Shown: piece after piece, positions 14,782 to 23,471 of the stretch
Layout: every line of letters starts with the position of its first letter
Position numbering within the stretch: position 1 is the first letter of the stretch
Source: a virus
Virus record (IMG/VR): IMGVR_UViG_3300006190_000014
Coordinates: 1 to 23,524 of that record
Reading direction: 5' to 3' (one strand)
Length of the DNA stretch: 23,524 bases
Made by a program: the position numbers and the translations under genes
Notes under the pieces: model-generated
Seen by the model: the letters and a program-made list of their open reading frames with translations, nothing else
Told to the model about the DNA's origin: nothing
Databases searched by the model: none

Positions 14782-15270
14782 TTAGAACTGTAGTATTGCA
14801 TAGTCGTAAGATAATGTAATTGAAAGCATCAATGCTGAATCTGTACTCCAATCTAAACTACCTTTAGCAGTTGATTGTACGTACGCACCTTTCAATGTCC
14901 ATTCTTCGACTTTATCACCTACAGGACCTAATACATTAAAAGTAATGTCCTTCTTGTAGAAATCTGCATATCCGTCACGACCAGTAACAGATTCATGAGA
15001 TAGTCTAACCCATTCCATTACAGCTTGTGCTGCTGATGGTACTACTGGATCGTATAAGTCGCATGTGACTGTTCCCCAATCACCTTTACCTTTTAGCTTT
15101 CTCTTCACATTAATGTGATCAAGAGTTACCTCACCAAAAGTAATTGATGGTCTGTCGATTTTTTTAATTAAATATGCAGGAATACCATCTATATACATGA
15201 TAAACCTATTCTGTGTCTTCGGCTCGAATGCCGTGAACATTGCTTCTGTTGGGTCGATTAATTGTGCCAT
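14782..15270 (-). CDS. Tail tube protein, gp19-like
   Basis: Protein of 162 residues, the repeating subunit of the inner tail tube. The sequence follows the T4 gp19 family layout: an N-terminal FEPKTQNRFIMYIDGIPAYL strand pair, KIDRPSITFGEVTLDHIN, a WGTVTCDLYDPVVPSA segment, and a C-terminal run of beta-strands ending SITLSYDYAILQF. Length matches gp19 (163 residues in T4). It directly follows the sheath genes as in T4 and most contractile phages. AGGAG lies 5 bases before the ATG, consistent with a heavily made protein. The 74-base gap upstream holds two small inverted repeats and may contain a control point that sets tube levels apart from sheath levels. Confidence 0.96.
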   Translation of the reverse strand: MAQLIDPTEAMFTAFEPKTQNRFIMYIDGIPAYLIKKIDRPSITFGEVTLDHINVKRKLKGKGDWGTVTCDLYDPVVPSAAQAVMEWVRLSHESVTGRDGYADFYKKDITFNVLGPVGDKVEEWTLKGAYVQSTAKGSLDWSTDSALMLSITLSYDYAILQF

Positions 15271-15294
15271 TTGTTCTCCTCGTTTATTCTGTTT

Positions 15295-15314
15295 CTACAT
15301 TAATAAGTATGTAG
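15295..15314 (-). promoter_or_regulatory. 6-bp hairpin upstream of tail tube gene
   Basis: CTACAT and ATGTAG form a perfect 6-bp stem with an 8-base loop, ending about 24 bases before the tube ATG. It could shape the 5' end of a processed tube mRNA or be a protein site. There is no direct evidence beyond the symmetry. Confidence 0.35.
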
Positions 15315-15319
15315 TTATA
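15300..15319. repeat. 20-base exact repeat, copy 2 (intergenic, before tube gene)
   Basis: Second copy of the 20-base string described at 178-197. Here it is non-coding and overlaps the 6-bp inverted repeat at 15295-15314. Confidence 0.9.
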
Positions 15320-15320
15320 T

Positions 15321-15336
15321 AAAAAGTATCCTTTTT
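15321..15336 (-). terminator. Weak terminator-like hairpin after second sheath gene
   Basis: On the coding strand AAAAAG-GATA-CTTTTT begins about 8 bases after the sheath stop codon. The 6-bp stem has one G-C pair and is followed by TAT rather than a long T-run, so it is at most a weak terminator or an RNA processing site between sheath and tube. Confidence 0.25.
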
Positions 15337-15344
15337 TTCTGTTA

Positions 15345-18300
15345 TTATTCAGGGAATACTGCTCCTGTTGGTAAAATATTAAAGTCTAGTATAATAAATT
15401 CTGCAGATTTAGCTGGTTGTAAGAATATCTCACCAATCATCTGATTTCTATCTATTACATCTGCTGTGTTATTAGATCCATCCATTATCACCTTGTAAGC
15501 ATATAACCCTTGTCGTTGTTGTACACTTTCAAAGTATGGATTTGCTATATTTAAAAATCTATTTCTAGTTGCTGAAGTGTTATTTTCAAATACTAAGTAT
15601 TTAGTTGCAGATGCAATAAATTTCTTAGCTGCTATTAATAATCTTCGTACGTTAATTCTATCTAATGCTGATGGTCTAGCTTGAAGTGTTTTTTGACCCC
15701 AGATGCAAATTCCTTCTTTAAACGTAGCAATTGGATTTACTCTACCTTCATAAAGATCATCTCTCTCTGCATGCGTTAATCTTGTTGGTACATCAATAGC
15801 TTCAGTTAAAATACCTCTGTTCAATCCAGCTGGCGCAAACCATTCGAATGCAACCTGATCATTTTTAGATATTACACCTGCCATTACTGCAGAAGGTGGT
15901 ACCCATACCGGTTTATTCTTATCAGTATCAAGTATTTTAACCCAAGGCCAATATGTAGCTACGTAGTTAGAATCAAGTGGCTTAACTGTATTAGTTACTG
16001 TAGATATAGTTGTTGTATCATACCCTACTGCATCCATTAGATATAAAGCATCCCCTCTGTCCTCACATAGATTTTTAGCATGTGTAGTTACTACTGAGTG
16101 TAATCTGTGATTAGGTCCTGGAGTTACCATTAAGTTAATGTCGTATTCATCTGGATTACTTACTGCATTAATTGCTCTTTTATAAGCTTTTGAACCACCT
16201 TTTTCTGCGTTTGATAAATCAAACCCTTGCATATTAGTAGCTACTATATCACTATCCTTTGCAATAAATCTTGAAGGATTAAGTCCATCAAAACCACCTT
16301 GTAAAGGTACTATAAATTGCTTAGTTGATAGATTAATAAGTGCTCCATCAGGTGTTATAGTTAATTCTGCTCCATTTGCTAAAGAAGCTGATGGGTGTTG
16401 TGTACAATGTGATAAGTTAAAGTGCTTGTTATCCCCTACAGTTGAATCTTCTGACGGTATTGGTAGTAAGTAATTATAGTTATCTTTATCTAAATAGTCA
16501 AATCCATAATGAATTCTCTTATTGTAAACGTTATCTGCTATTTGAGTTTTCTTAAGATTGTGAGTAGTAATTGTACCACCTGAACCTATTTCTACAGTTG
16601 CATTAGTGTGACCAATAAGTGATGCTGATGGCATAGTACCTACATTTGCTATAACTGGTTGAGATAAAGCTTCAAATCCAAACGGTACTAAATCAGCTGA
16701 TATACCTTGGTCTTTAACATCTTCCGGTACCTCTACTCGTATATAGTAACTTAAGTTTGCATAATCACCATAAACTGTTACTTTACCGTTTGCATCAATT
16801 TCTTGATATCTGTCACCAATAACTCTCGCAATAAAATTAGGTGAGTTAGGGTCCAGAGTTAGATTGCTGTAAGTCTCTAATATATGAGGTCTTAAATCTT
16901 TGTCACCTGATGCTGGGTAAGGTGAGTTAGCTGCATGTATAGTACCATCAACGTCTACTCTTCGTAATGTTAGAGTAAATGTACCGTAATCTGATCCAGC
17001 TACTGCACTTGAATCTTTAATATTACTAATTGCGATTTTGTATGCATAATTTTCACATGATCCATGAGATCTAGTATGAACTTTAAATAACCTAGTTGTT
17101 TTAGGTGATGCATAAGAGCCTAAATTTTGTGATACAATAAATGGCGTTCTTGCTTCATAAGCATTATTACCTGCATATGTATGCAAGTATTTATTGTCTG
17201 CTATATTTGCAGCTACTGTTACTAAACTATCTGCAGCATATGATTTTGATGCATATGAGTTAAATAACATATAATTGTATACTGGTTTGTATCTATCTTT
17301 AGGTGTTCTTCCGAATACGTTACCAAGCCAATTCTCATTCGTTGTATCTATTGAACTAGAGTAAGTTGTATTAGAAGTTAATATATTACCTGTGTCAGTA
17401 TGACCAGTTGTAAAGTTTGTTTGTGGTGAGTAAGTAGTTACTCCTGTTCCTGCTTGATCATCAGTTAAATACAATGTAAATGAACCTCCGTCAATAGAAC
17501 CATTCAACGTACTATCACTACCTATCTTTATAGTAAATGATGCTGTAGCTGGTCCTGCAACTGGTTGAGTTAATGATGCATCATGCCCTACTTGAGGATT
17601 AGCTACATTTCCAGTAAACTTATTACGAACTTCTATTGAATTCGCTGCTGGTAGGTTAGCAAATGCTCCCATTGTTCCTGAAGTAAATGTACCTGAGTTA
17701 CCACCTTGAGTTGAAGAACTTTGGAATGTTCTTGCAGAGAATAATTTTACACCTGGTACTCTACTTGATGTAATTCTATTAATAGCTGAGGCAATAACTT
17801 GTACTATTGAACCAGATAAGTTAAGTGCATTTATTTTAGCACCAACAACTGCAGCTTGTGGGTTAGTAGTGTTAGCACTAGTAGATGAAGATGGCATAAA
17901 CATTTTAATTTGTTTAGTTACTGATGGCATTCCAGTTGGTGCTGCATTTCCTAGCATATTAGTTTGCGGAGCTTTTACTCCTTGCGAACCTGTAAAGAAG
18001 AATCCAAATTTTTCATCAGCTGCTCCTCCTGCAGGATCTGGTGAAGATAATGTAAGGAAAAATCCTCTAAAAGAACCAGTTGCATTACCACCTGAACCAG
18101 TGAAATAAAGGTTTGAGATTTCTCCTACACCATCATTAAATTTAGCATTAAATTTAGCATCACTATCAACATGAGTTGGGTGTAGTACTGCGACTAACTT
18201 ACTAGTACCTCCTGCAGAAGATAAACTTCCAGCAGAGGATTCTACTGCTTTAATTCCAATTAAGTTCGGCGTGTAACCTGTTAATCCAAGCACACGTATA

Positions 18301-18542
18301 ACTGTTACTCGACCAGCACTTTTTAAATAAGATTCAACTGTATAAGGAACATAACTATCTAAAGTTTTTGGTCCGAATACTTGTACGAATTCCTTAAATG
18401 ATTCTATAATTGTAGGTTCAAACGCAGGACCTTTTACTGTTGGTCCTATAATTGCGGCTCCTATCTGTGCAACACCTGCTGGTAAGAAAGATAAGTCTCT
18501 TTCTCTTGTAAATACACCTGGGCTAACTATTTTTTCTGCCAT
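15345..18542 (-). CDS. Tail sheath protein, longer paralog with ~200-residue insert
   Basis: Contractile sheath subunit of 1065 residues, paralog of the gene just upstream. The first 22 residues (MAEKIVSPGVFTRERDLSFLPA) are identical to that paralog and the second half is closely similar throughout, including the family signature MQGFDLS, GICIWGQKTLQ, ALDRINVRRLL and the C-terminal ILDFNILPTGAVFPE, which forms the handshake strands linking neighbouring subunits. Relative to the shorter paralog about 203 residues are added between residues ~115 and ~411, just before the shared VFGxTPKDR landmark. The insert is rich in S, T, G, A and N and reads as extra beta-structured surface domains. T4 gp18 is 659 residues. 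AGGAG lies 8 bases before the ATG. Both sheaths may be mixed in one tail or used in different regions of it. Confidence 0.95.
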   Translation of the reverse strand: MAEKIVSPGVFTRERDLSFLPAGVAQIGAAIIGPTVKGPAFEPTIIESFKEFVQVFGPKTLDSYVPYTVESYLKSAGRVTVIRVLGLTGYTPNLIGIKAVESSAGSLSSAGGTSKLVAVLHPTHVDSDAKFNAKFNDGVGEISNLYFTGSGGNATGSFRGFFLTLSSPDPAGGAADEKFGFFFTGSQGVKAPQTNMLGNAAPTGMPSVTKQIKMFMPSSSTSANTTNPQAAVVGAKINALNLSGSIVQVIASAINRITSSRVPGVKLFSARTFQSSSTQGGNSGTFTSGTMGAFANLPAANSIEVRNKFTGNVANPQVGHDASLTQPVAGPATASFTIKIGSDSTLNGSIDGGSFTLYLTDDQAGTGVTTYSPQTNFTTGHTDTGNILTSNTTYSSSIDTTNENWLGNVFGRTPKDRYKPVYNYMLFNSYASKSYAADSLVTVAANIADNKYLHTYAGNNAYEARTPFIVSQNLGSYASPKTTRLFKVHTRSHGSCENYAYKIAISNIKDSSAVAGSDYGTFTLTLRRVDVDGTIHAANSPYPASGDKDLRPHILETYSNLTLDPNSPNFIARVIGDRYQEIDANGKVTVYGDYANLSYYIRVEVPEDVKDQGISADLVPFGFEALSQPVIANVGTMPSASLIGHTNATVEIGSGGTITTHNLKKTQIADNVYNKRIHYGFDYLDKDNYNYLLPIPSEDSTVGDNKHFNLSHCTQHPSASLANGAELTITPDGALINLSTKQFIVPLQGGFDGLNPSRFIAKDSDIVATNMQGFDLSNAEKGGSKAYKRAINAVSNPDEYDINLMVTPGPNHRLHSVVTTHAKNLCEDRGDALYLMDAVGYDTTTISTVTNTVKPLDSNYVATYWPWVKILDTDKNKPVWVPPSAVMAGVISKNDQVAFEWFAPAGLNRGILTEAIDVPTRLTHAERDDLYEGRVNPIATFKEGICIWGQKTLQARPSALDRINVRRLLIAAKKFIASATKYLVFENNTSATRNRFLNIANPYFESVQQRQGLYAYKVIMDGSNNTADVIDRNQMIGEIFLQPAKSAEFIILDFNILPTGAVFPE

Positions 18543-18573
18543 TTCTTATACTCCTAGAGTTTATATTTTAATT

Positions 18574-21138
18574 CTATTCAGGAAACGCTGCACCTGTTGG
18601 TAATATGTTAAAGTCTAATATAATGAATTCAGCTGCTTTAGCTGGTTGTAAAAATAATTCACCTACCATCTGATTTCTATCTATTACATCAGGTGTGTTA
18701 TTAGATCCATCCATTATTACTTTAAATGCATGTAATCCTTGTCTTTGTTGTATTGATTCTAAATACGGGTTTACAATGTTTAAAAATCTATTTCTTGTTG
18801 CTGAAGTGTTATTTTCAAATACTAAGTATCTAGTAGCTGATGCGATAAACTTCTTAACTGCAATTAATAATCTTCTAACATTTACTCTGTCTAATGCCGA
18901 TGGCCTTCCTTGAAGTGTTTTTTGACCCCATATACATACTCCCTGACCAGGGAATGTTGCAATAGGATTTACTCTACCTTCATAAAGATCATCTCGCTCT
19001 TCGTGTGTTACTCTATCTGCTGTTTCAATAACTTCAGTAAGTGTCCCTCTATTAAGACCAGCTGGTGCAAACCATTCGAATGCAACCTGATCGTTAAATG
19101 CTATAGCTCCTGGTACTACTGCTGATGGTGGTACCCATACTGGTTTATTAATATCAGTATCAAGTATTTTACACCATGGATAGTACGTTGCAGCATAATT
19201 GGAATCAAAAGCTTTAATTGTATTAGTAACTGTAGCGATTGAGTCACCATAGTTAGCTGCATCCATTACATAGAATGCATCTCCACGTTCTTCACATAAA
19301 TTTTTAGCATGTGTAGTTACTACTGAGTGAAGTCTATGATTAGCACCTGGAGTAACCATCATGTTAATATCGTATTCATCTGGATTACTTACTGCGTTTA
19401 TAGCACGTTTGTAAGCTAAAGATCCATCCTTTTCTGCAGTTGATAAATCAAATCCTTGCATATTTGCAGCTGAAATGTTTGTATCTAATCCTACAAATCT
19501 TGAAGGATTAAATCCATCAAAACCACCTTGGAAAGGTAATATAAATTTCTTAGTAGCTAAATTAATTGTAGAACCACCTGGTGTAATTGTAATTGTAAGG
19601 CCTCCAGCTAAAGATGCTGATGGATGTTGTTTCTCGTTACTTAAATTAAATGCTACATTGTTACCAACTGATTTACCCTCATCTGGAAGTGGTTTTAAAT
19701 AATTATGATTATCAGATTCTAAATAATCAAAACCGTAATAAACGTTTTTGTTATATACATTATCTAGAATTTGTGTTCTCTTGCTAACTGATGGGTTTGT
19801 CTGTCCAATAATAGATGCAGATGGACAAGCTGTTACGCCATTGGTTGTCATTGAAATAGGATCAGTTAATGCTGCATGACCAAATGGAACTAATGTAGGT
19901 GGTATACCTTTATCTTTAACATCTTCAGGAACTTCTACCCATATATGTCTTGAAAGATTAGCATAATCACCTTTTATTGTTACTTTACCATTAGCATCAA
20001 AAGATTGAAACTTATCACCAATGACTCTCGCAATAAAATTAGGTGAGTTAGGGTCTAGAGTTAAGTTGTTAAACTGCTCAATAATTTCTGGCCTTCTATC
20101 TTGATCATTGCTATTTGCAAATGGTGATAGTTGACTGTGTATAGTTGAATTTACATCAACACTTCTTAATCTTATTGAGAATGAACCGTATTCACTACCT
20201 GCAACTGTGCCAGCTGCTCTAATATTATCGATAGCTATTTTGAATTCGTAATTAGTAGCTGACCCGTGTGCTCGTCTATGAATTTTAAATAAATCTATTA
20301 CCTTACCACCAATTTTCTGTGATTGTACAAATGGTGTTCTAGCTTCATATTCATCTTTATTAGTATTATATAATGTACTTAAATCTAAAGTTTTTCTACC
20401 TCTTGTTGTTACAGTTGTTATACCGTTAGCGGGGCTAGAATTTGCATTTGATCTTGAAGCTTCGTTACTAAAGAATACGTAGCTATATACTGGTTTCTTT
20501 CTATCCTTAGGTGTTTTACCAAATACTTTTGATATAAAGTTAGCAGATGCTGGATTCAATGACATTGAATAAGCTGTATCACCTGTTGCTGCTGAACCTA
20601 CATGATTTGGTTTAGTTGCTACAGGAGCTTGAATTTGATGTCCTGTAATACCTACTGTAGTATTAGTTGCTGGAGCATAATCTGCAGCAGAACCTGATAA
20701 AAGCATTACAAAACCTGAACCTGATACATCTAGTATAGATCCTGAAGTTGCAGTGAATTTAGCATCATCATCAACTTGTGATGGATGAAATGCTGCTACT
20801 GTTTTAGATACTTTAGCTGCTGGTAATCCTAGATCAGCGGTTACTGTTACTAATCCATTAGTAAGTGTGTACCCTTTTAATCCTAGGACTCTTACTATAG
20901 TTACACGACCTGCACTTTTTAGGTACGATTCAACTGTATAAGGTACATACGATTCTTTAGATTTAGGTCCAAACACCTGTACGAATTCTTTGAAAGATTC
21001 GATGATAGTTGGTTCAAAAGCTGGACCTTTTACTGTTGGTCCTATAATAGCTGCTCCGATTTCTCCGATAGCTGCTGGTAAGAAAGATAAGTCTCTTTCT
21101 CTGGTAAATACACCTGGACTGACGATTTTTTCTGCCAT
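18574..21138 (-). CDS. Tail sheath protein, shorter paralog
   Basis: Contractile tail sheath subunit of 854 residues. The N-terminus KIVSPGVFTRERD and IGAAIIGPTVKGPAF are typical of the gp18 family, where this segment joins subunits around the tube. The conserved C-terminal core includes GFNPSRF, MQGFDLSTAEKDGS, NPDEYDINMMVTPG, VCIWGQKTLQGRPSALDRV and NRFLNIVNPYLESI. It ends in ILDFNILPTGAAFPE. The region 90-200 is variable and short compared with the downstream paralog. AGGAG lies 9 bases before the ATG. It is the first of the tandem pair to be transcribed, 31 bases before the second copy's ATG. DNA similarity between the two start regions is also high, which points to duplication or gene conversion. 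Confidence 0.96.
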   Translation of the reverse strand: MAEKIVSPGVFTRERDLSFLPAAIGEIGAAIIGPTVKGPAFEPTIIESFKEFVQVFGPKSKESYVPYTVESYLKSAGRVTIVRVLGLKGYTLTNGLVTVTADLGLPAAKVSKTVAAFHPSQVDDDAKFTATSGSILDVSGSGFVMLLSGSAADYAPATNTTVGITGHQIQAPVATKPNHVGSAATGDTAYSMSLNPASANFISKVFGKTPKDRKKPVYSYVFFSNEASRSNANSSPANGITTVTTRGRKTLDLSTLYNTNKDEYEARTPFVQSQKIGGKVIDLFKIHRRAHGSATNYEFKIAIDNIRAAGTVAGSEYGSFSIRLRSVDVNSTIHSQLSPFANSNDQDRRPEIIEQFNNLTLDPNSPNFIARVIGDKFQSFDANGKVTIKGDYANLSRHIWVEVPEDVKDKGIPPTLVPFGHAALTDPISMTTNGVTACPSASIIGQTNPSVSKRTQILDNVYNKNVYYGFDYLESDNHNYLKPLPDEGKSVGNNVAFNLSNEKQHPSASLAGGLTITITPGGSTINLATKKFILPFQGGFDGFNPSRFVGLDTNISAANMQGFDLSTAEKDGSLAYKRAINAVSNPDEYDINMMVTPGANHRLHSVVTTHAKNLCEERGDAFYVMDAANYGDSIATVTNTIKAFDSNYAATYYPWCKILDTDINKPVWVPPSAVVPGAIAFNDQVAFEWFAPAGLNRGTLTEVIETADRVTHEERDDLYEGRVNPIATFPGQGVCIWGQKTLQGRPSALDRVNVRRLLIAVKKFIASATRYLVFENNTSATRNRFLNIVNPYLESIQQRQGLHAFKVIMDGSNNTPDVIDRNQMVGELFLQPAKAAEFIILDFNILPTGAAFPE

Positions 21139-21156
21139 AATTAGCGACTCCTATGT

Positions 21157-21435
21157 TTAAGATTGGGCTGGCTTAAATTCCCCGGTTAGTGGATCTAATG
21201 TACCTGCGCCGTATTTATCATTTAATTCCTTGACTAGTGTTCGTTCTTGTTGCTCTAGATCAATAATTTCTTTTTTTAACTTCGTTTCAGCTTGTTGTGC
21301 AGTGTCTAGTTGTCTTTCTAATTGAAATTTTTGAAAACTTAACTGTCCAAACATTGCTGTTTTTTCTTGGTACGTTTTTTGTACCTCTTTAATCTTGTCC
21401 ATCTCTGTGGATGTAAACTTAATTGCTTCTGACAT
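21157..21435 (-). CDS. Small coiled-coil protein of unknown function
   Basis: Protein of 92 residues, nearly all helix with a heptad-like pattern from about residue 8 to 72 (MDKIKEVQKTYQEK, then LERQLDTAQQAETKLKKEI, then LEQQERTLVKELNDKYG). The end KYGAGTLDPLTGEF is a tail I recall from small conserved proteins of environmental phages, without known role. A good AAGGAG ribosome site lies 7 bases before the ATG. It lies directly before the sheath genes, so a structural or chaperone role in the tail or neck is possible. The look of a prefoldin-like hairpin is only an impression. Confidence 0.82.
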   Translation of the reverse strand: MSEAIKFTSTEMDKIKEVQKTYQEKTAMFGQLSFQKFQLERQLDTAQQAETKLKKEIIDLEQQERTLVKELNDKYGAGTLDPLTGEFKPAQS

Positions 21436-21502
21436 AACTTAACTCCTTGTTTTTAATAAAATTGACATACTAAACCTCGATGTAGTCTTTAATAAATATC
21501 CT

Positions 21503-21510
21503 AATTTATA
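21503..21510 (-). promoter_or_regulatory. Possible T4-type late promoter (TATAAATT)
   Basis: The 121-base gap between the 98-residue and 92-residue genes is the largest in the tail block. On the coding strand it contains GAGTATAAATTAGG; TATAAATT differs by one base from the T4 late promoter core TATAAATA. It lies about 68 bases before the ATG of the 92-residue gene and upstream of both sheaths. In such AT-rich DNA a one-mismatch hit is weak evidence. Confidence 0.3.
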
Positions 21511-21556
21511 CTCAAACACTCTGTTTTATGTTATCTAAATAGTGTTATACTACCTA

Positions 21557-21853
21557 CTATGTAGATGGCAATATCCCAGGCTCGCTGGTATGTGAACTAG
21601 GTGAACACTTAACTATTATCCATTCATCTGATTTTAAGGTATCTGCTATTTCAGCTATAGTATACCTAGTTATTGAATTAATAATAGATGGGTACTTACC
21701 TTCGCTATTTGATATTATCTTCATAATGCATTTAGTTTTATCAGTATTATACCTAGCATGAGATAAGAACGTCTCACTAATATTACCGATACTAGCTAGT
21801 TCTGATTCTGTATGATCAGCTACTGTAATAATTATGTACTGTGTTGTTTTCAT
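21557..21853 (-). CDS. Small protein of unknown function
   Basis: I place the start at the ATG at 21853, giving 98 residues (MKTTQYIIITVADHT...), because this ATG sits one base after the stop of the LamG gene, the same spacing as at another gene junction here. An ATG 27 bases further up would overlap the LamG gene. The protein begins with a hydrophobic beta-strand (YIIITVAD), followed by mixed helix/strand sequence with TRYTIAEIADTLKSDEWIIV, a small alpha/beta layout. No motif identifies it. Translation is probably coupled to the LamG gene, so it may help that protein fold or attach. Confidence 0.72.
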   Translation of the reverse strand: MKTTQYIIITVADHTESELASIGNISETFLSHARYNTDKTKCIMKIISNSEGKYPSIINSITRYTIAEIADTLKSDEWIIVKCSPSSHTSEPGILPST

Positions 21854-21854
21854 A

Positions 21855-23459
21855 TTATATTGTGTCAGGTGGAATTTCACTTACCCAAGTACCACCATTA
21901 TTTAAAGCCGGTAAAGTATCAGATTCACATTCATCAAAAGCTACAAAGAAACCTAGATTCTGAGTTGAACTCCATACAGGGTAAGAGAGTGTTCTTCTAC
22001 CTGATAATGTTTGACTAGTTAAAGCTCTTCCAAAATCTTCCTCGTGATACTCACTTACCCTGTTATCTGTACTCTGTAACCTACTATCTAAAGAACTATC
22101 ATTTCGCTTTCCTCTAAACTTCCATACTGCATGCAGTCTGTCTACACCTCCAGTGAATTTAACTGGTGCAGCTCCTCCGTCAGATCTAACATAATCAGAT
22201 CCAAATGTATTACTGTAAGCTATTGGTGTATTTCCTGATGCTCCACCATAACCTTGAGTTATGTCTAAACTACCACTATTATCAGCTGCTTCAATTATAT
22301 TAAATTCACCAATCTTACAAACCAAGTTAATTGCAGCTACAAAATTTCCACAACAGGCAAGATTATCCATATTAGACCCATTATTACCAGTATATATTAC
22401 TGCATAAGAGCCGTCTGCTTGAAGAGCTCCGTTGGTTTGACCTCCTCCAATAAATTTGAATACATAATCATTACCTGCTATATCAGTTAAAGTAATAGTT
22501 TCATTAGTTGGTTTAGCACTATCGCCTGTAAAGTCTAAATTATCTACTATAGCATGTATATCTAAAGCTTTATCATAATCACTAGTATTAACATGGTATT
22601 GAATTTGATCGATGTTTTGTCTTAATGATATACCAATAGCATCATTTACATCTAGTGCAATATTTCCCCAGAAAACTGCGTCATGTACTGTCATAGCTAG
22701 ATAATCTGATTGATTTCTCCCTATATAAGCTGCAAACTCAAATTCAGCTGCTAGGTAAGCATCTACCTCTCCTTGTGTATGTCCTGATCCATGATTAACA
22801 TTAGGTGCAAATGGTATATCATAGGAATTTGGATAGTGGTATTGAACACCACCAGTTCCTCCAGAGCCATTTGGTACATGGTCTATAAAAGCTCCTCCAC
22901 TTTCTTCATCTACACCATCTATATACAGTCTTATATCACTAAACCCATACCAAGTTGCTACTATATTGTACCAAGTATCTGCTACTATTTGAGTTGTTTG
23001 ACTTTGAAGAATTCTTCTCTTTGTGATACCATTACCATAATGCATATTTCCGTGTCCTATACCAATTCTAGCTCCATCACTTAAAGTACCTACTAATCCA
23101 AGAAAAGGACCAGACCAGTAACCATTTTCAGAATCTGTTCCTATAGAGGTTGGGTTAGGTGCACCGTTAGCTGCATGTGTTTTTAAGATAAAATGCTTCA
23201 TGTCACCACCGAGTACATGATTCAATATAACATCTGAAATAGTTGAAGCGGGAAATTTTACCCAAAATGACCATGACATTGGTGTATCAGGGCAAAAAGC
23301 ATTGGGACCTTGCAAACTTGAGAAAGCTGCCTGACGTATAGCTCCGCATTTCTCACCTTGAAGATCAATAAAATCTGATACTCCATCAAGCTGTAGAGAT
23401 TTACCACGAAATGCGGGACTTTTTCTAGTAGATAATGGTGTGAATGATCTATAAGCCAT
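21855..23459 (-). CDS. LamG / concanavalin-like virion protein, possible receptor-binding or decoration protein
   Basis: Protein of 534 residues. Residues 18-290 show a LamG-type jelly roll: RGKSLQLDGVSDFIDL at the start, MSWSFWVKFP for the next strand, and DTWYNIVATWYGFSDIRLYIDG for the conserved W-x-h-x-h...hYhDG pair. These domains bind carbohydrates or proteins and are frequent in phage fibres and capsid or tail decorations. A second domain spans about 318-420 (TITLTDIAGNDYVFKF, then FVAAINLV and GASGNTPI), a pattern I recall as a repeated module in phage structural proteins. The final 90 residues are polar. There is no signal peptide and no catalytic motif seen. A strong AGGAG lies 6 bases before the ATG. 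Its location upstream of the sheath genes suggests a virion surface role. Confidence 0.85.
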   Translation of the reverse strand: MAYRSFTPLSTRKSPAFRGKSLQLDGVSDFIDLQGEKCGAIRQAAFSSLQGPNAFCPDTPMSWSFWVKFPASTISDVILNHVLGGDMKHFILKTHAANGAPNPTSIGTDSENGYWSGPFLGLVGTLSDGARIGIGHGNMHYGNGITKRRILQSQTTQIVADTWYNIVATWYGFSDIRLYIDGVDEESGGAFIDHVPNGSGGTGGVQYHYPNSYDIPFAPNVNHGSGHTQGEVDAYLAAEFEFAAYIGRNQSDYLAMTVHDAVFWGNIALDVNDAIGISLRQNIDQIQYHVNTSDYDKALDIHAIVDNLDFTGDSAKPTNETITLTDIAGNDYVFKFIGGGQTNGALQADGSYAVIYTGNNGSNMDNLACCGNFVAAINLVCKIGEFNIIEAADNSGSLDITQGYGGASGNTPIAYSNTFGSDYVRSDGGAAPVKFTGGVDRLHAVWKFRGKRNDSSLDSRLQSTDNRVSEYHEEDFGRALTSQTLSGRRTLSYPVWSSTQNLGFFVAFDECESDTLPALNNGGTWVSEIPPDTI

Positions 23460-23471
23460 AATTATCTCCTA

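Noticed and set aside
17312-18200. Intein or intron in the longer sheath gene
   Set aside because: The extra sequence is in frame and has no intein block motifs (no terminal Cys/Ser with HN) and no homing endonuclease pattern; it reads as ordinary beta-rich structural sequence.
4604-21138. Whole region as an extracellular contractile injection system rather than a phage
   Set aside because: Tandem sheaths and a LysM/gp53-like protein fit such systems, but the DNA polymerase, the very long tape measure and the gp26-like protein fit a phage genome, and no toxin cargo or AAA ATPase typical of those systems is present.
21854-21880. Upstream ATG at 21880 as the start of the 98-residue gene
   Set aside because: It would overlap the LamG coding sequence, while the ATG at 21853 directly follows that gene's stop codon with the 1-base spacing seen at another junction.
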